From: UBA7803 sp041608775
GTDB lineage: Bacteria; Pseudomonadota; Gammaproteobacteria; Pseudomonadales; Azotimanducaceae
Assembly (NCBI GenBank): GCA_041608775.1
Contig: JBFISC010000060.1
Location: 1 to 15,835, forward strand
Reading direction: 5' to 3'
Length of the DNA stretch: 15,835 nt
In this document: in pieces, positions 6,125 to 13,363 of the stretch
How the letters are laid out: each line of letters opens with the position of its first letter
Numbering within the stretch: position 1 is the stretch's first letter
Translations under genes and position numbers: made by a program
Notes under the pieces: model-generated
Database searches by the model: none
Seen by the model: the letters and a program-made list of their open reading frames with translations, nothing else
What the model was told of the DNA's origin: nothing

Positions 6125-7516
6125 TCAGCCGGGACCGACCATGCGGCCGGGGTCGACCACGGCGTCGAACTCCTCGGCGCTGAGGTAGCCGAGCGCCAGG
6201 CAGGCTTCGCGCAGCGTCGTGTCCTCCGCGTGGGCTTTCTTGGCGATCTCGGCAGCCTTGTCGTAGCCGAGCTTCGGGCTCAGCACCGTCACCAGCATCA
6301 GGCTGCGATCCCGCAGCTCGGCGATGCGCGCCCGGTTCGCCTCGATTCCGCGCACGCAGCGCTGCTCGAAGCTCGCCGCCGCGTCGGCCAGCAGCCGGGC
6401 GCTCTGCAGCACGTTGTACGCGATCACCGGTTTGAAGGTGTTGAGCTGCAGGTGGCCGTGGCTGCCGGCCACCGTCACCGTCGCATCGTTGCCGATGACC
6501 TGCGCGCAGACCATGGCCAGCGCCTCGCACTGGGTGGGGTTCACCTTGCCCGGCATGATGGAGCTGCCGGGCTCGTTGGCGGGCAGGATCAGCTCCGCGA
6601 TGCCGGTGCGTGGGCCGCTCGCGAGCAGGCGTATCTGGTTGGCGATGTGCATCAGGCTGACGGCCACCCGCTTCAGGCTGCCGCTCATCTCCACCATGGC
6701 GTCGTGGGCGCTCATCGCTTCGAAGCGGTTGCCGGCACAGACGAACGGCAGGCCGGTATCCCGGCGCAGGCGCTCTACGACGGCTTCGGCAAAACCCACC
6801 GGCGCGTTCAGCCCGGTGCCGACCGCGGTACCCCCGATGGCCAGCTCTGCCAGCCGCTTCAGGGAATCCTCCAGCGCTGCCCGCCCGCGTGCCAGCTGGG
6901 CGGCATAGCCGCCGATCTCCTGGCCCAGGGTGACCGGGGTCGCATCCATCAAGTGGGTGCGCCCGCTCTTGACCACGTCATGGAACTCGCTCGCCTTGCG
7001 TTCCAGCGATGCCTGGAGGTTCCCCAGCTGGGGCAGCGTGTGACCGTGCACCAGCTCGAAGGCGGCGACATGCATGGCGGTGGGAAACGTGTCGTTGGAG
7101 CTCTGGCTGGCGTTCACGTGATCGTTGGGCTTGACCCGCTTGTGCTGGCGGAAGTCGTCGCCGAGGATCTCGGTGGCCCGGTTTGCCAGCACCTCGTTCA
7201 GATTCATGTTGGTCTGGGTGCCGGAACCGGTCTGCCACACCGAGAGCGGGAACTCCGCCTCGAGCTTGCCATCCAGAATTTCGTCGCAGGCCCGGACGAT
7301 GGCGCTGGCCGGCTCCGGTTCCAGCACCTCGAGCTCGGCGTTGGTCAGCGCGCAGGCTTTCTTCAGGCGCGCGTAGGCGAGGATGATTTCCTGTGGCATG
7401 CGCTCATTGCCGATAGGGAAGTTCAGCAGGCTGCGCTGGGTCTGAGCGCCCCAGTAGCGCTGGTCGGGGACCTGCATCGCGCCGATGCTGTCGCGTTCCT
7501 CGCGGTAGTCGGTCAT
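6125..7516 (-). CDS. fumC: class II fumarate hydratase
   Basis: This is the homotetrameric, oxygen-stable class II fumarase that interconverts fumarate and (S)-malate in the cytoplasmic TCA cycle. The 463 residues match the usual length. Visible family blocks are VWQTGSGTQTNMNLNEV (93-109), the catalytic-histidine block SGRTHLMDATPVTLGQE (184-200, His188 by count), and the fumarate-lyase signature GSSIMPGKVNPTQ (317-329), whose flexible loop carries the catalytic serine. The C-terminal substrate-proximal domain with LGYDKAAEIAKKA (416-428) is also present. Every expected motif is intact. The start is the ATG at 7516, with GGGAGG about six bases upstream. It follows the thioesterase gene by 25 bases on the same strand, so the two are probably co-transcribed. 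Other fumarase/aspartase members share the signature, but the overall match favours fumarase. Confidence 0.95.
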   Translation of the reverse strand: MTDYREERDSIGAMQVPDQRYWGAQTQRSLLNFPIGNERMPQEIILAYARLKKACALTNAELEVLEPEPASAIVRACDEILDGKLEAEFPLSVWQTGSGTQTNMNLNEVLANRATEILGDDFRQHKRVKPNDHVNASQSSNDTFPTAMHVAAFELVHGHTLPQLGNLQASLERKASEFHDVVKSGRTHLMDATPVTLGQEIGGYAAQLARGRAALEDSLKRLAELAIGGTAVGTGLNAPVGFAEAVVERLRRDTGLPFVCAGNRFEAMSAHDAMVEMSGSLKRVAVSLMHIANQIRLLASGPRTGIAELILPANEPGSSIMPGKVNPTQCEALAMVCAQVIGNDATVTVAGSHGHLQLNTFKPVIAYNVLQSARLLADAAASFEQRCVRGIEANRARIAELRDRSLMLVTVLSPKLGYDKAAEIAKKAHAEDTTLREACLALGYLSAEEFDAVVDPGRMVGPG

Positions 7517-7541
7517 GCCTCGCCTCCCGTGCCCATAGCGT

Positions 7542-8039
7542 TCAGGGTTTGCGGCGGATGCCCATGGCGCGGCCGGCCTGCTCTGGTCGCGGCATAGCGC
7601 CGTGCTGCGACATCAGCCGGTCGATCCGCCCCCTCACGTCGTCGGGAAAGGGTGCAGCCCGCCGCGAGGCCATGTCCACGTGCAGCGCGAGCTGCTCAGA
7701 GGTGGCCGCCAGGTAGCCCTTTTCCGCGTGGTACATGTGCTCGAAGAAATGCAGCCGTTTGGCATCCCGGTCGAGCAGCTGATAGGTCACCCTCACCGGG
7801 TCGTCGAGCATCAGCTCCTGCAGGTAGTTGACGTGCACTTCCAGGGTGAAGCAGGAGCCGCCGCCGGCGGTCACGTAGTCGGCGCCCACGCCGAGAAGGT
7901 CGTAAACGTGATCCAGCGCACGATCGAAGATCAGGTTGTAGTAGGCCATGTTGAGGTGGCCGTTGTAGTCGATCCAGGCTGCTTCAACCCGTTGCGGCGG
8001 GCATTCGATGGGGCTGCGGAAGTCGGCGGCTTCGCTCAT
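7542..8039 (-). CDS. hotdog-fold acyl-CoA thioesterase
   Basis: A 165-residue cytoplasmic thioesterase of the 4-hydroxybenzoyl-CoA thioesterase (hotdog) superfamily, expected to hydrolyse an acyl-CoA to free acid and CoA. The N-terminal active-site block WIDYNGHLNMAYYNLIFDRA (22-41) holds the likely catalytic Asp24 and the Asn-Gly-His that caps the central helix. Later strands include FTLEVHVNYLQEL (64-76) and KRLHFFEHMYHAEKG (94-108). This wording resembles the subgroup containing betainyl- and carnityl-CoA thioesterases, but I cannot assign a substrate. The start is the ATG at 8039; it lacks a strong ribosome-binding site, and a TAAGAT -10-like hexamer at 8046-8051 lies so close that the message could be nearly leaderless. 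It is the first gene of the pair with fumC and is divergent from the MFS gene. Confidence 0.85.
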   Translation of the reverse strand: MSEAADFRSPIECPPQRVEAAWIDYNGHLNMAYYNLIFDRALDHVYDLLGVGADYVTAGGGSCFTLEVHVNYLQELMLDDPVRVTYQLLDRDAKRLHFFEHMYHAEKGYLAATSEQLALHVDMASRRAAPFPDDVRGRIDRLMSQHGAMPRPEQAGRAMGIRRKP

Positions 8040-8085
8040 CGGATCATCTTACCTTGACCGGCCCCGCTGGAGCACACATGATCCG
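8040..8085. promoter_or_regulatory. inverted repeat, candidate operator between divergent genes
   Basis: An 8-base inverted repeat, CGGATCAT (8040-8047) and ATGATCCG (8078-8085), with a 30-base spacer fills most of the divergent gap. One arm abuts the thioesterase start codon and touches its TAAGAT -10-like element. The other overlaps the CATGAT -10-like element of the MFS gene. The position is what one expects of a shared operator, but no regulator gene is adjacent. Confidence 0.4.
8054..8082 (+). promoter_or_regulatory. candidate sigma70-type promoter for the MFS-ThDP operon
   Basis: TTGACC (8054-8059, five of six) is followed after 17 bases by CATGAT (8077-8082, four of six). The start of transcription would be near 8089, upstream of the GGGGGG ribosome-binding site (8103-8108) and the TTG start at 8115. 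The -10 lies inside one arm of the inverted repeat. Confidence 0.45.
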
Positions 8086-8114
8086 GATGCTCAGGCAGTA
8101 CCGGGGGGACGGTC

Positions 8115-9629
8115 TTGGCGGGGGAACCAGCGGCAGCCGGCCCGGCGGGCGATCAGCTCAGCGTCGGCACCAAGTTCAGCTACGGCTTCGGTCAGGCGGC
8201 CGAGGGAATCAAGAACGGCGCGTTCGCGGTATTCCTGTTCTTCTACTACGTGCAGGTGCTGGGGCTCTCTGGGACCTATGCGGGCCTGGCTGTCGGCATT
8301 GCGCTGATGTTCGACGCCGTCACGGATCCGCTGGCGGGCTCGCTTTCCGACAACTGGCACTCGAGGCTCGGGCGCCGGCACCCGTTCATGTTCGCCTCGG
8401 CGCTGCCGCTGGCCATCACCTTCTACTTCCTGTTCTCGCCCCCGTCGCTGAGTGGCTTCGCCCTGTTCCTGTGGCTGCTGGTGTTCGCGGTGCTGACGCG
8501 CGCGGCCATGACGCTCTATCACGTGCCGCACATTGCGCTCGGCGCCGAGCTGTCGAGCAATTTCGATGAGCGTACGACGGTAGTTGCGTACCGGCAGTTC
8601 TTCAGCACCTTCGGCAGCCTTGCCGCCTATGCCATCGGCTTCGGCCTGTTCTTCAACGAAACCGCGGAGTACACCCACGGCCAGTTCAACGTGGCGGCAT
8701 ACAGCCCGTTCGCGCTCTGTTTGGCGCTGCTCATGGTGGTCTCTATTCTCACCTCGGCGTTCGGTACCCGCTCGCACATCCCGCGGTTGCCGAAAGCATC
8801 GGGGCCGCTGCAGACCCTGTCCGCCGGCGCGGCGTTGAAGCGCATGATGGAAGAGATCTTTCTGGCGCTGCAGAACCGCTCGTTCCGCTGGCTGTTCGCG
8901 GGCGTGCTGATCGTGTTCATGATGGTTGGCGTGGACACGGCTCTGAACCTGCACATGAACACCTACTTCTGGGAGCTGTCCAGCGCCGACAACATCGCGT
9001 TCTTCGCCGCGTATCCGGTGGGCATCATGATCGGCGCCCTGTTCGCCCGGCGCCTGAACCAGCGCTTCGACAAGAAGCCCTCCATCGTCTTCGGGACCGC
9101 CTGGTGGGCGCTGTGCCAGATCGTTCCGGTGGTGCTCCGGCTCGTGGGCTGGTTTCCGGAGAACGGCACCAGCGAGCTGGTCACCACCCTGGTCATCGTG
9201 AAGTTCGTTCAGGGTGCCGGCGTCGTTCAGGCGCTTGTCACCTTCGGGTCGATGGTCGCGGACATCGTCGACGAGCATGAGCTGACGACCGGGCGCCGCC
9301 AGGAAGGAATCTTCTTTGCATCGGTGTCGTTCTCGGGGAAGTTCACGTCCGGCATCGGCAACGTGGTCGGCGGGATTGCCCTGGACTTGATCAGCTGGCC
9401 CCGCGGCCCGGAGATCCGGTCCGCGGCCGACGTGCCGCCGGACACGCTCGTCTGGCTGGGCCTGATCTACGGCCCGATCGTCGCCGGCTTCGCCGTGGTC
9501 AGCGTCTGGTGTTACTCCAAGCATCAGCTCGATCGGCGCCGCCATGCCGAGATCGTGCTGGCGCTGGAGGCACGGCGACGGGATCCGGCGTCCGAGCGAC
9601 TCGCCGAGGCCGCGGCAGGTGGCGGCTGA
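8115..9629 (+). CDS. MFS transporter, GPH-type cation symporter family
   Basis: A 504-residue inner-membrane secondary transporter with about 12 membrane helices. The loop after helix 2, FDAVTDPLAGSLSDN (66-80) followed by SRLGRRHPFMF (83-93), is typical of the glycoside-pentoside-hexuronide:cation symporter branch (MFS_2). It is followed by YHVPHIALGAELSSNFDERT, the family's conserved region near helix 5. The substrate is unknown; despite the family name, many members do not carry sugars. A basic, Arg-rich cytoplasmic tail ends the protein. The start must lie after the in-frame TGA at 8079. The only suitable codon is the TTG at 8115, placed about six bases after GGGGGGAC. The end overlaps the next gene by 11 bases. 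It heads the plus-strand run with the ThDP enzyme, so uptake of that enzyme's substrate is a reasonable inference. Confidence 0.9.
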   Translation: MAGEPAAAGPAGDQLSVGTKFSYGFGQAAEGIKNGAFAVFLFFYYVQVLGLSGTYAGLAVGIALMFDAVTDPLAGSLSDNWHSRLGRRHPFMFASALPLAITFYFLFSPPSLSGFALFLWLLVFAVLTRAAMTLYHVPHIALGAELSSNFDERTTVVAYRQFFSTFGSLAAYAIGFGLFFNETAEYTHGQFNVAAYSPFALCLALLMVVSILTSAFGTRSHIPRLPKASGPLQTLSAGAALKRMMEEIFLALQNRSFRWLFAGVLIVFMMVGVDTALNLHMNTYFWELSSADNIAFFAAYPVGIMIGALFARRLNQRFDKKPSIVFGTAWWALCQIVPVVLRLVGWFPENGTSELVTTLVIVKFVQGAGVVQALVTFGSMVADIVDEHELTTGRRQEGIFFASVSFSGKFTSGIGNVVGGIALDLISWPRGPEIRSAADVPPDTLVWLGLIYGPIVAGFAVVSVWCYSKHQLDRRRHAEIVLALEARRRDPASERLAEAAAGGG

Positions 9630-10122
9630 GTCGCCGCGGCCGGATGTCGACGGTGGCGCGCGCCGGCGCAAAGCACGCAAGGAACGCCGTCTGGCCCGCC
9701 ACGCGCGTCATGCGCGCATGGTGTGGAAGGATCCGCGGTCGCTTGCGCCCCTGCTCCGGCAGGGCCTGCTCGAGCTGTGGCGCGCTCGCGGCGGCGGGCT
9801 GTACGGGCTTGGCTACGTGGTCACCTTCGTGCTTCTGGAGGTCCGGACCGTGATCACCGAGCTCGAGGGCAGCGACGGCGTGCTCGCGTTCCTCGGCGAT
9901 CAGCTGCTCGAGTTCGTGCTGCGTCTCGGGTGGATGTCCTTCGTCAACGCCGGGCTTGCGTTTCTGTGGCCGCTGCTGCTGCTCGAGCGCCTCGGCGGGT
10001 GGGGCCTGCTGGTGCTGCCGCTGGCCTATCTCGCCTTCGAGCGCTGGCTCCGGCCGCGGGTAGAGATGGAGTTCCCGGAGCTGCGCCGGGCCCGGACCGA
10101 AGCAGAGAAGACGTCGTGGTGA
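9619..10122 (+). CDS. small membrane protein of unknown function
   Basis: I do not recognise this 167-residue protein. A very basic N-terminus (about 14-33, with ARRRKARKERRLARHARHAR) precedes an amphipathic stretch. Two or three hydrophobic segments follow, at about 61-80 (LYGLGYVVTFVLLEVRTVIT), 104-122 and 126-142, and the tail is charged (ERWLRPRVEMEF). It is probably an inner-membrane protein. I take the GTG at 9619, which overlaps the MFS stop by 11 bases and so would be translated by coupling; the ATG at 9718 (residue 34) is the main alternative and would omit the basic region. Location suggests a partner of the transporter or the following enzyme, but nothing in the sequence proves this. 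Confidence 0.72.
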   Translation: MAAESPRPDVDGGARRRKARKERRLARHARHARMVWKDPRSLAPLLRQGLLELWRARGGGLYGLGYVVTFVLLEVRTVITELEGSDGVLAFLGDQLLEFVLRLGWMSFVNAGLAFLWPLLLLERLGGWGLLVLPLAYLAFERWLRPRVEMEFPELRRARTEAEKTSW

Positions 10123-10123
10123 C

Positions 10124-10183
10124 CGTGCCGCCTCGGGTTGCCGCATTCCGGTGGCGCCCGTAAGCTGGCGCGCCTGCGGCACG
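10124..10183 (+). repeat. long-loop inverted repeat in the leader of the ThDP gene
   Basis: CGTGCCGC (10124-10131) and GCGGCACG (10176-10183) form a perfect 8-base-pair stem. It encloses a second possible stem, GGCGC (10153-10157) with GCGCC (10170-10174). The repeat begins two bases after the upstream stop codon and ends 20 bases before the ribosome-binding site. It could be an RNA structure between the two genes. A weak promoter-like pair, TTGCCG (10138) and TAAGCT (10161) at 17-base spacing, lies inside it. Confidence 0.35.
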
Positions 10184-10215
10184 ACCGGTATGCGCAGCCA
10201 CGTGAGGAGCGAGCG

Positions 10216-11760
10216 ATGAACGGTGCCCGAGCACTGATCGGCGGTCTGGTGGACGCGGGGGTGGAGGTCTGCTTCGCCAATCCCGGCACGTCGGAAATGC
10301 ATCTCGTGGAGGCCATCGACGAGAACACCGGAGTGCGTCCGGTGCTGTGTCTGTTCGAGGGGGTGTGCACCGGGGCTGCCGACGGCTACGCCCGGATGCG
10401 TGGTTTTCCGGCGATGACGCTGCTGCATCTGGGCGCCGGGCTCGGCAACGGCATCGCCAACCTGCACAACGCCCGCCGCGCTGCCACGCCGGTGATCAAC
10501 GTGGTGGGCGATCACGCGATCCATCACGTGCCCTTCGACGCCCCGCTCACCGCCGACATCGAAGCCGTGGCCAGGCCGGTTTCCGCCTGGGTACGCACTG
10601 CGGCCACCGCATCCGGCCTCGGCGGAGATGCCTGGGACGCGGTCACCGAAGCGCTGGCGCCGCGGCCCGATCCCGGTGGCCGCATCGCCACCCTGATCGT
10701 CCCCGCGGACTGCGCCTGGGGCGAGTCTCACCGGGCAGCCAGGCGGAACCTGCCGGAGTCGCTGCGGCCGTTTCCCGAGGCCGCCGTCGCGGCTGCCGCA
10801 CCGGTCATCGACGAGCACGCGGTGCTGCTGCTCGACGGCAACGCGCTCACCGAAGGCGGGCTCGCCGCAGCGGGCAGGATCGCTGCCGCCCGCGGCTGCC
10901 GGGTGTTCACCACCACGTTTCCGGCGCGCGTCGAAGCGGGGCCCGGGGTGTTTGCCGCCCAGCGGCTGCCGTACTTCCCGGAGCAGATCATGGAGACCCT
11001 GGCGGGCGCGCGGAGCCTGGTGCTTGTGGGCGCGGCGGCGCCGGTGAGCTTCTTCGCCTACCGCAACCTTCCGAGCGACCTGGTGCCGGAGGGCTGCAGC
11101 GTGGTGCGCCTGAACGAGCGCCACGAGGACGGCGCCGGCGCGCTTGCGGCCCTTGCCGACTCGCTCGACGCGGGCGCCGCCGTTCCGACATCGGCTCCCA
11201 CCCGACCGGAGCTCCCCGCGGGCGCGTTGTCCACCCGGTCGGTCAGCCAGATCCTGGCGGCCCTGGCGCCGGAGAACTGCATCGTCGCGTCCGATTCCGG
11301 CGGCGGCGGTGCGGCGTTCCCGCCGCTGCAGCGCGCCGTGCGTCACACCTGGCTGCACCTCACCGGCGGCAGCATCGGTCAGGGCGGCCCGGCGGCCCTG
11401 GGGGCGGCGCTCGCCTGCCCGGACCGCACGGTGTTCGCGCTGCTCGGCGACGGCGGCGCGATGTACACCAACCAGTTTCTCTGGACGGCGGCCCGGGAGG
11501 ACGCGCGGGTGATCACCGTGATCTACAGCAACCGCAGCTACGGCATCCTCGACGTCGAGTACCGGCGTCTCGGCATCAACGACGTTGGTGCCCGGGCAGC
11601 GAGCCTGTTCGACCTGTCCGGCCCTGACGTGGACTGGGTGGCGCTGGCCCGGGCCCAGGGCGTACCCGGCGTGCGCGCAGAGACCTGCGAGGCGTTTGCC
11701 GCAGCGCTGGGCGAGGCGCTCGCGGCCGACGGCCCCCGTCTGATCGAAGCGGCCGTCTGA
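10216..11760 (+). CDS. ThDP-dependent enzyme, acetolactate synthase large subunit-like
   Basis: A 514-residue thiamine-diphosphate enzyme of the acetolactate synthase / benzoylformate decarboxylase superfamily, with the usual order: PYR domain (1-165), central domain (about 185-320) and PP domain (340-514). The cofactor-activating glutamate is Glu48 in CLFEGVCTGAADGYARM (45-61). NPGTSEMH (22-29) and HLGAGLGNG (71-79) border the active site. The diphosphate motif begins LLGDGGAMYTNQF (409-421) and ends YSNRSYGIL (437-445), where the first Asn of the usual Asn-Asn pair is Ser. It is shorter than true biosynthetic IlvB (about 560-590), and no small regulatory subunit gene is near, so a decarboxylase or carboligase acting on another 2-oxo acid is more likely. 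The start is the ATG at 10216 with GAGGAG six bases upstream; the in-frame extension to 10138 has no such site. Confidence 0.88.
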   Translation: MNGARALIGGLVDAGVEVCFANPGTSEMHLVEAIDENTGVRPVLCLFEGVCTGAADGYARMRGFPAMTLLHLGAGLGNGIANLHNARRAATPVINVVGDHAIHHVPFDAPLTADIEAVARPVSAWVRTAATASGLGGDAWDAVTEALAPRPDPGGRIATLIVPADCAWGESHRAARRNLPESLRPFPEAAVAAAAPVIDEHAVLLLDGNALTEGGLAAAGRIAAARGCRVFTTTFPARVEAGPGVFAAQRLPYFPEQIMETLAGARSLVLVGAAAPVSFFAYRNLPSDLVPEGCSVVRLNERHEDGAGALAALADSLDAGAAVPTSAPTRPELPAGALSTRSVSQILAALAPENCIVASDSGGGGAAFPPLQRAVRHTWLHLTGGSIGQGGPAALGAALACPDRTVFALLGDGGAMYTNQFLWTAAREDARVITVIYSNRSYGILDVEYRRLGINDVGARAASLFDLSGPDVDWVALARAQGVPGVRAETCEAFAAALGEALAADGPRLIEAAV

Positions 11761-11767
11761 TCGTCGG

Positions 11768-12178
11768 GTGGCCGAGGAGCTCAGCCAGCGCATCCGCCAT
11801 CAGCTCGCGCGGTTTCTCGTGGTGGGTGCCGCGGGCTTCGCGGTGGACGTGGGCACCCTGGCGCTGCTGGTGTACGGACTCGGCTACGGCCAGCAGAGCA
11901 GCGGCCTGATCGGCAGCCGCCTTGTCGCGTTTCTCGCCGCCGTCGCCGTCACCTTTCTGCTGAATGCCCGCTACACCTTCGGCGCCTCCGTACGCAAAGC
12001 CAAGGTGAGCCGCTACGTGGCGATTCAGCTGCTGGGTGCGGTGATCAACATCGGTACCTACACCGTGCTGGTGCTCGGGCCGCTGCCGAGGCCGCTGTAC
12101 GCGCTCGCCATCGGCTCAGCGGCCGCAACGGTGAGCAACTTCGTCCTGGTCCGCCAGTTCGTCTACCACTGGAGGTAA
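11768..12178 (+). CDS. GtrA-like membrane protein
   Basis: A 136-residue inner-membrane protein of the GtrA family (PF04138) with four predicted helices: about 14-36 (FLVVGAAGFAVDVGTLALLV), 45-66 (GLIGSRLVAFLAAVAVTFLL), 80-98 and 104-124. The conserved loop FLLNARYTFG after helix 2 and the final FVLVRQFVYHWR are typical. Family members are thought to help move lipid-linked sugars across the membrane for surface polysaccharide or glycosylation. No glycosyltransferase is next to it here, so its role is open. The start is the GTG at 11768, seven bases after the ThDP gene stop, with no good ribosome-binding site of its own, so coupling is likely. Last gene of the plus-strand run. Confidence 0.85.
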   Translation: MAEELSQRIRHQLARFLVVGAAGFAVDVGTLALLVYGLGYGQQSSGLIGSRLVAFLAAVAVTFLLNARYTFGASVRKAKVSRYVAIQLLGAVINIGTYTVLVLGPLPRPLYALAIGSAAATVSNFVLVRQFVYHWR

Positions 12179-12193
12179 GGCGGGCCCGATCGT

Positions 12194-12218
12194 CACCGCG
12201 GAGCGCGTCCGGGCGGTG
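12194..12218. terminator. candidate bidirectional hairpin between convergent genes
   Basis: CACCGC-GGA (12194-12202) pairs with TCC-GG-GCGGTG (12208-12218), giving nine base pairs with a two-base bulge and a five-base loop. It lies in the 42-base gap between the gtrA-like and cytochrome stop codons. No T-tract follows on either strand, so efficiency is uncertain. Confidence 0.4.
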
Positions 12219-12220
12219 TC

Positions 12221-13363
12221 TCAAACGCACTCGCCCGGCAGCCCGGCAACCCACGCCCGCAGCAGCGCGACGGCCTCGCGGTGGGCCAGGGAGCGCCCGG
12301 TCTCCGGCATGCGGGTCGCGGGATCCGTGGTCTCGGTGCGATAGATGAGGATCGACTGGTCCGGCTGGCCGGGGACGATGGAGTAGGGACGCCCGCCGGT
12401 GCCGCGGCCGGCGGCGACCGGCGGCTTGCAGAACCCGAGCTGGCGGAAGCCGGTGGTATGCGAATCCAGGAGCAGTCCTGAGGTGTCGGCAGCGCCGGCC
12501 GGGTTGTGGCAATGGCCGCAGTTGCTGTCCAGGTAAGCCCTGGCCCGGTCCTCCAGGCTGGCGGCAGCATCATCCCACGCCGCGCTGGCGGGTATCTGCT
12601 CCGGCGGCGGCAGCCCCTCGAGGTCTCCGCGCGCAGACCACAGCGCCAGCTGATTGCCCGGGGTGCCAGGGTAGGCCCGGTTCAGGTGCCTGGCCTTCAG
12701 GCCGATCAGCCGCAGCGCGCCGTCGGTGTGGTCGGTGGCGTGGCAGCTCGCGCACTCGCTGCGCGCCGGCACCACGTAAGGCAGCGGCGTCGTCGTCGCG
12801 TCTGCCAGGACGATCTGCAGCGGCAGCACGTCGCCGGTGATCTGCAGGTAGGCATCGTCGCCGTGCCAGACGTAGGGCAGCGCATCCCAGCCATCGGCCT
12901 GGCGCACCAGCAGCCGGGTCTCCACCAGGCGCTGCTCCCCCAGATCGAGGCCGGCGACGTCGCCGTCCCAGCCGGCCGTGGCGAGCACCGCATCCTGACG
13001 GGTGGGGTAGAAGAACGTCTTGGTGACGATGCTGCCGACCGGGAAGTCGAAGCTCTGCTCGCCGTGGTAGCGCATCGATTGGCCAGCCGGCAGGTAGTAG
13101 GTGCGCAGCTTCAGCGCGTAGTCGCTGAACAACGGGGTGTTGATCTCGTAGGGCTCGACGCCGCTACCCAGCACCAGCGCATCGCCCCGCCGCTCCAGCA
13201 GGCCCCAGGCCGACAGCCGCTCGGGATAGGCGTCGGCCGGGTGCATGCGGACTTCCGGCGGGCCCTGGCAGGCGCCGAGCAACAGCGCGACAAGCAGAAC
13301 GGCGCCCGGGGCAAAGGCCAGCGGGGCAGGGGCCGGTCGTGAGCGTGCGGCGGGCGGGCTCAA
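12221..13363 (-). CDS. lipoprotein diheme c-type cytochrome, SO_2930/HNE_0200 family
   Basis: A 380-residue exported protein. The N-terminus ends in a lipobox LGAC (29-32, lipidation at Cys32), so it is probably membrane-anchored in the periplasm. Two covalent heme sites are clear: CASCH (204-208) and CGHCH (282-286). A Met in TRMPE (350-354) is a plausible axial ligand. Two more cysteines (312, 379) could form a disulfide. The first 200 residues are a non-heme domain with PLFSDYALKLRTYYLPAG (77-94), characteristic of the TIGR03806 family. That family is normally encoded next to a beta-helix protein, exactly as here; its electron partner is unknown. The start is a TTG whose last two bases are the first two of the beta-helix stop (TTGA overlap). 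The first Met is residue 40, beyond the lipobox, so the non-ATG start is well supported. Confidence 0.9.
   Translation of the reverse strand: MSPPAARSRPAPAPLAFAPGAVLLVALLLGACQGPPEVRMHPADAYPERLSAWGLLERRGDALVLGSGVEPYEINTPLFSDYALKLRTYYLPAGQSMRYHGEQSFDFPVGSIVTKTFFYPTRQDAVLATAGWDGDVAGLDLGEQRLVETRLLVRQADGWDALPYVWHGDDAYLQITGDVLPLQIVLADATTTPLPYVVPARSECASCHATDHTDGALRLIGLKARHLNRAYPGTPGNQLALWSARGDLEGLPPPEQIPASAAWDDAAASLEDRARAYLDSNCGHCHNPAGAADTSGLLLDSHTTGFRQLGFCKPPVAAGRGTGGRPYSIVPGQPDQSILIYRTETTDPATRMPETGRSLAHREAVALLRAWVAGLPGECV

Noticed and set aside
6230..7597. A 455-codon open frame on the plus strand
   Set aside because: Antisense to fumC, where all catalytic motifs are intact.
8091..9680. A 529-codon open frame on the minus strand
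   Set aside because: Antisense to the MFS transporter, which has clear family motifs and membrane helices; the antisense product is low-complexity and charged.
10216..11760. Biosynthetic acetolactate synthase ilvB
   Set aside because: Too short, no adjacent small subunit or branched-chain genes, and a transporter-operon context.
9499..11793. A 764-codon open frame on the minus strand
   Set aside because: It lies opposite the ThDP-enzyme and small membrane-protein genes, reads as Arg/Gly/Ala/His-rich sequence without domains, and is explained by high GC at third codon positions.
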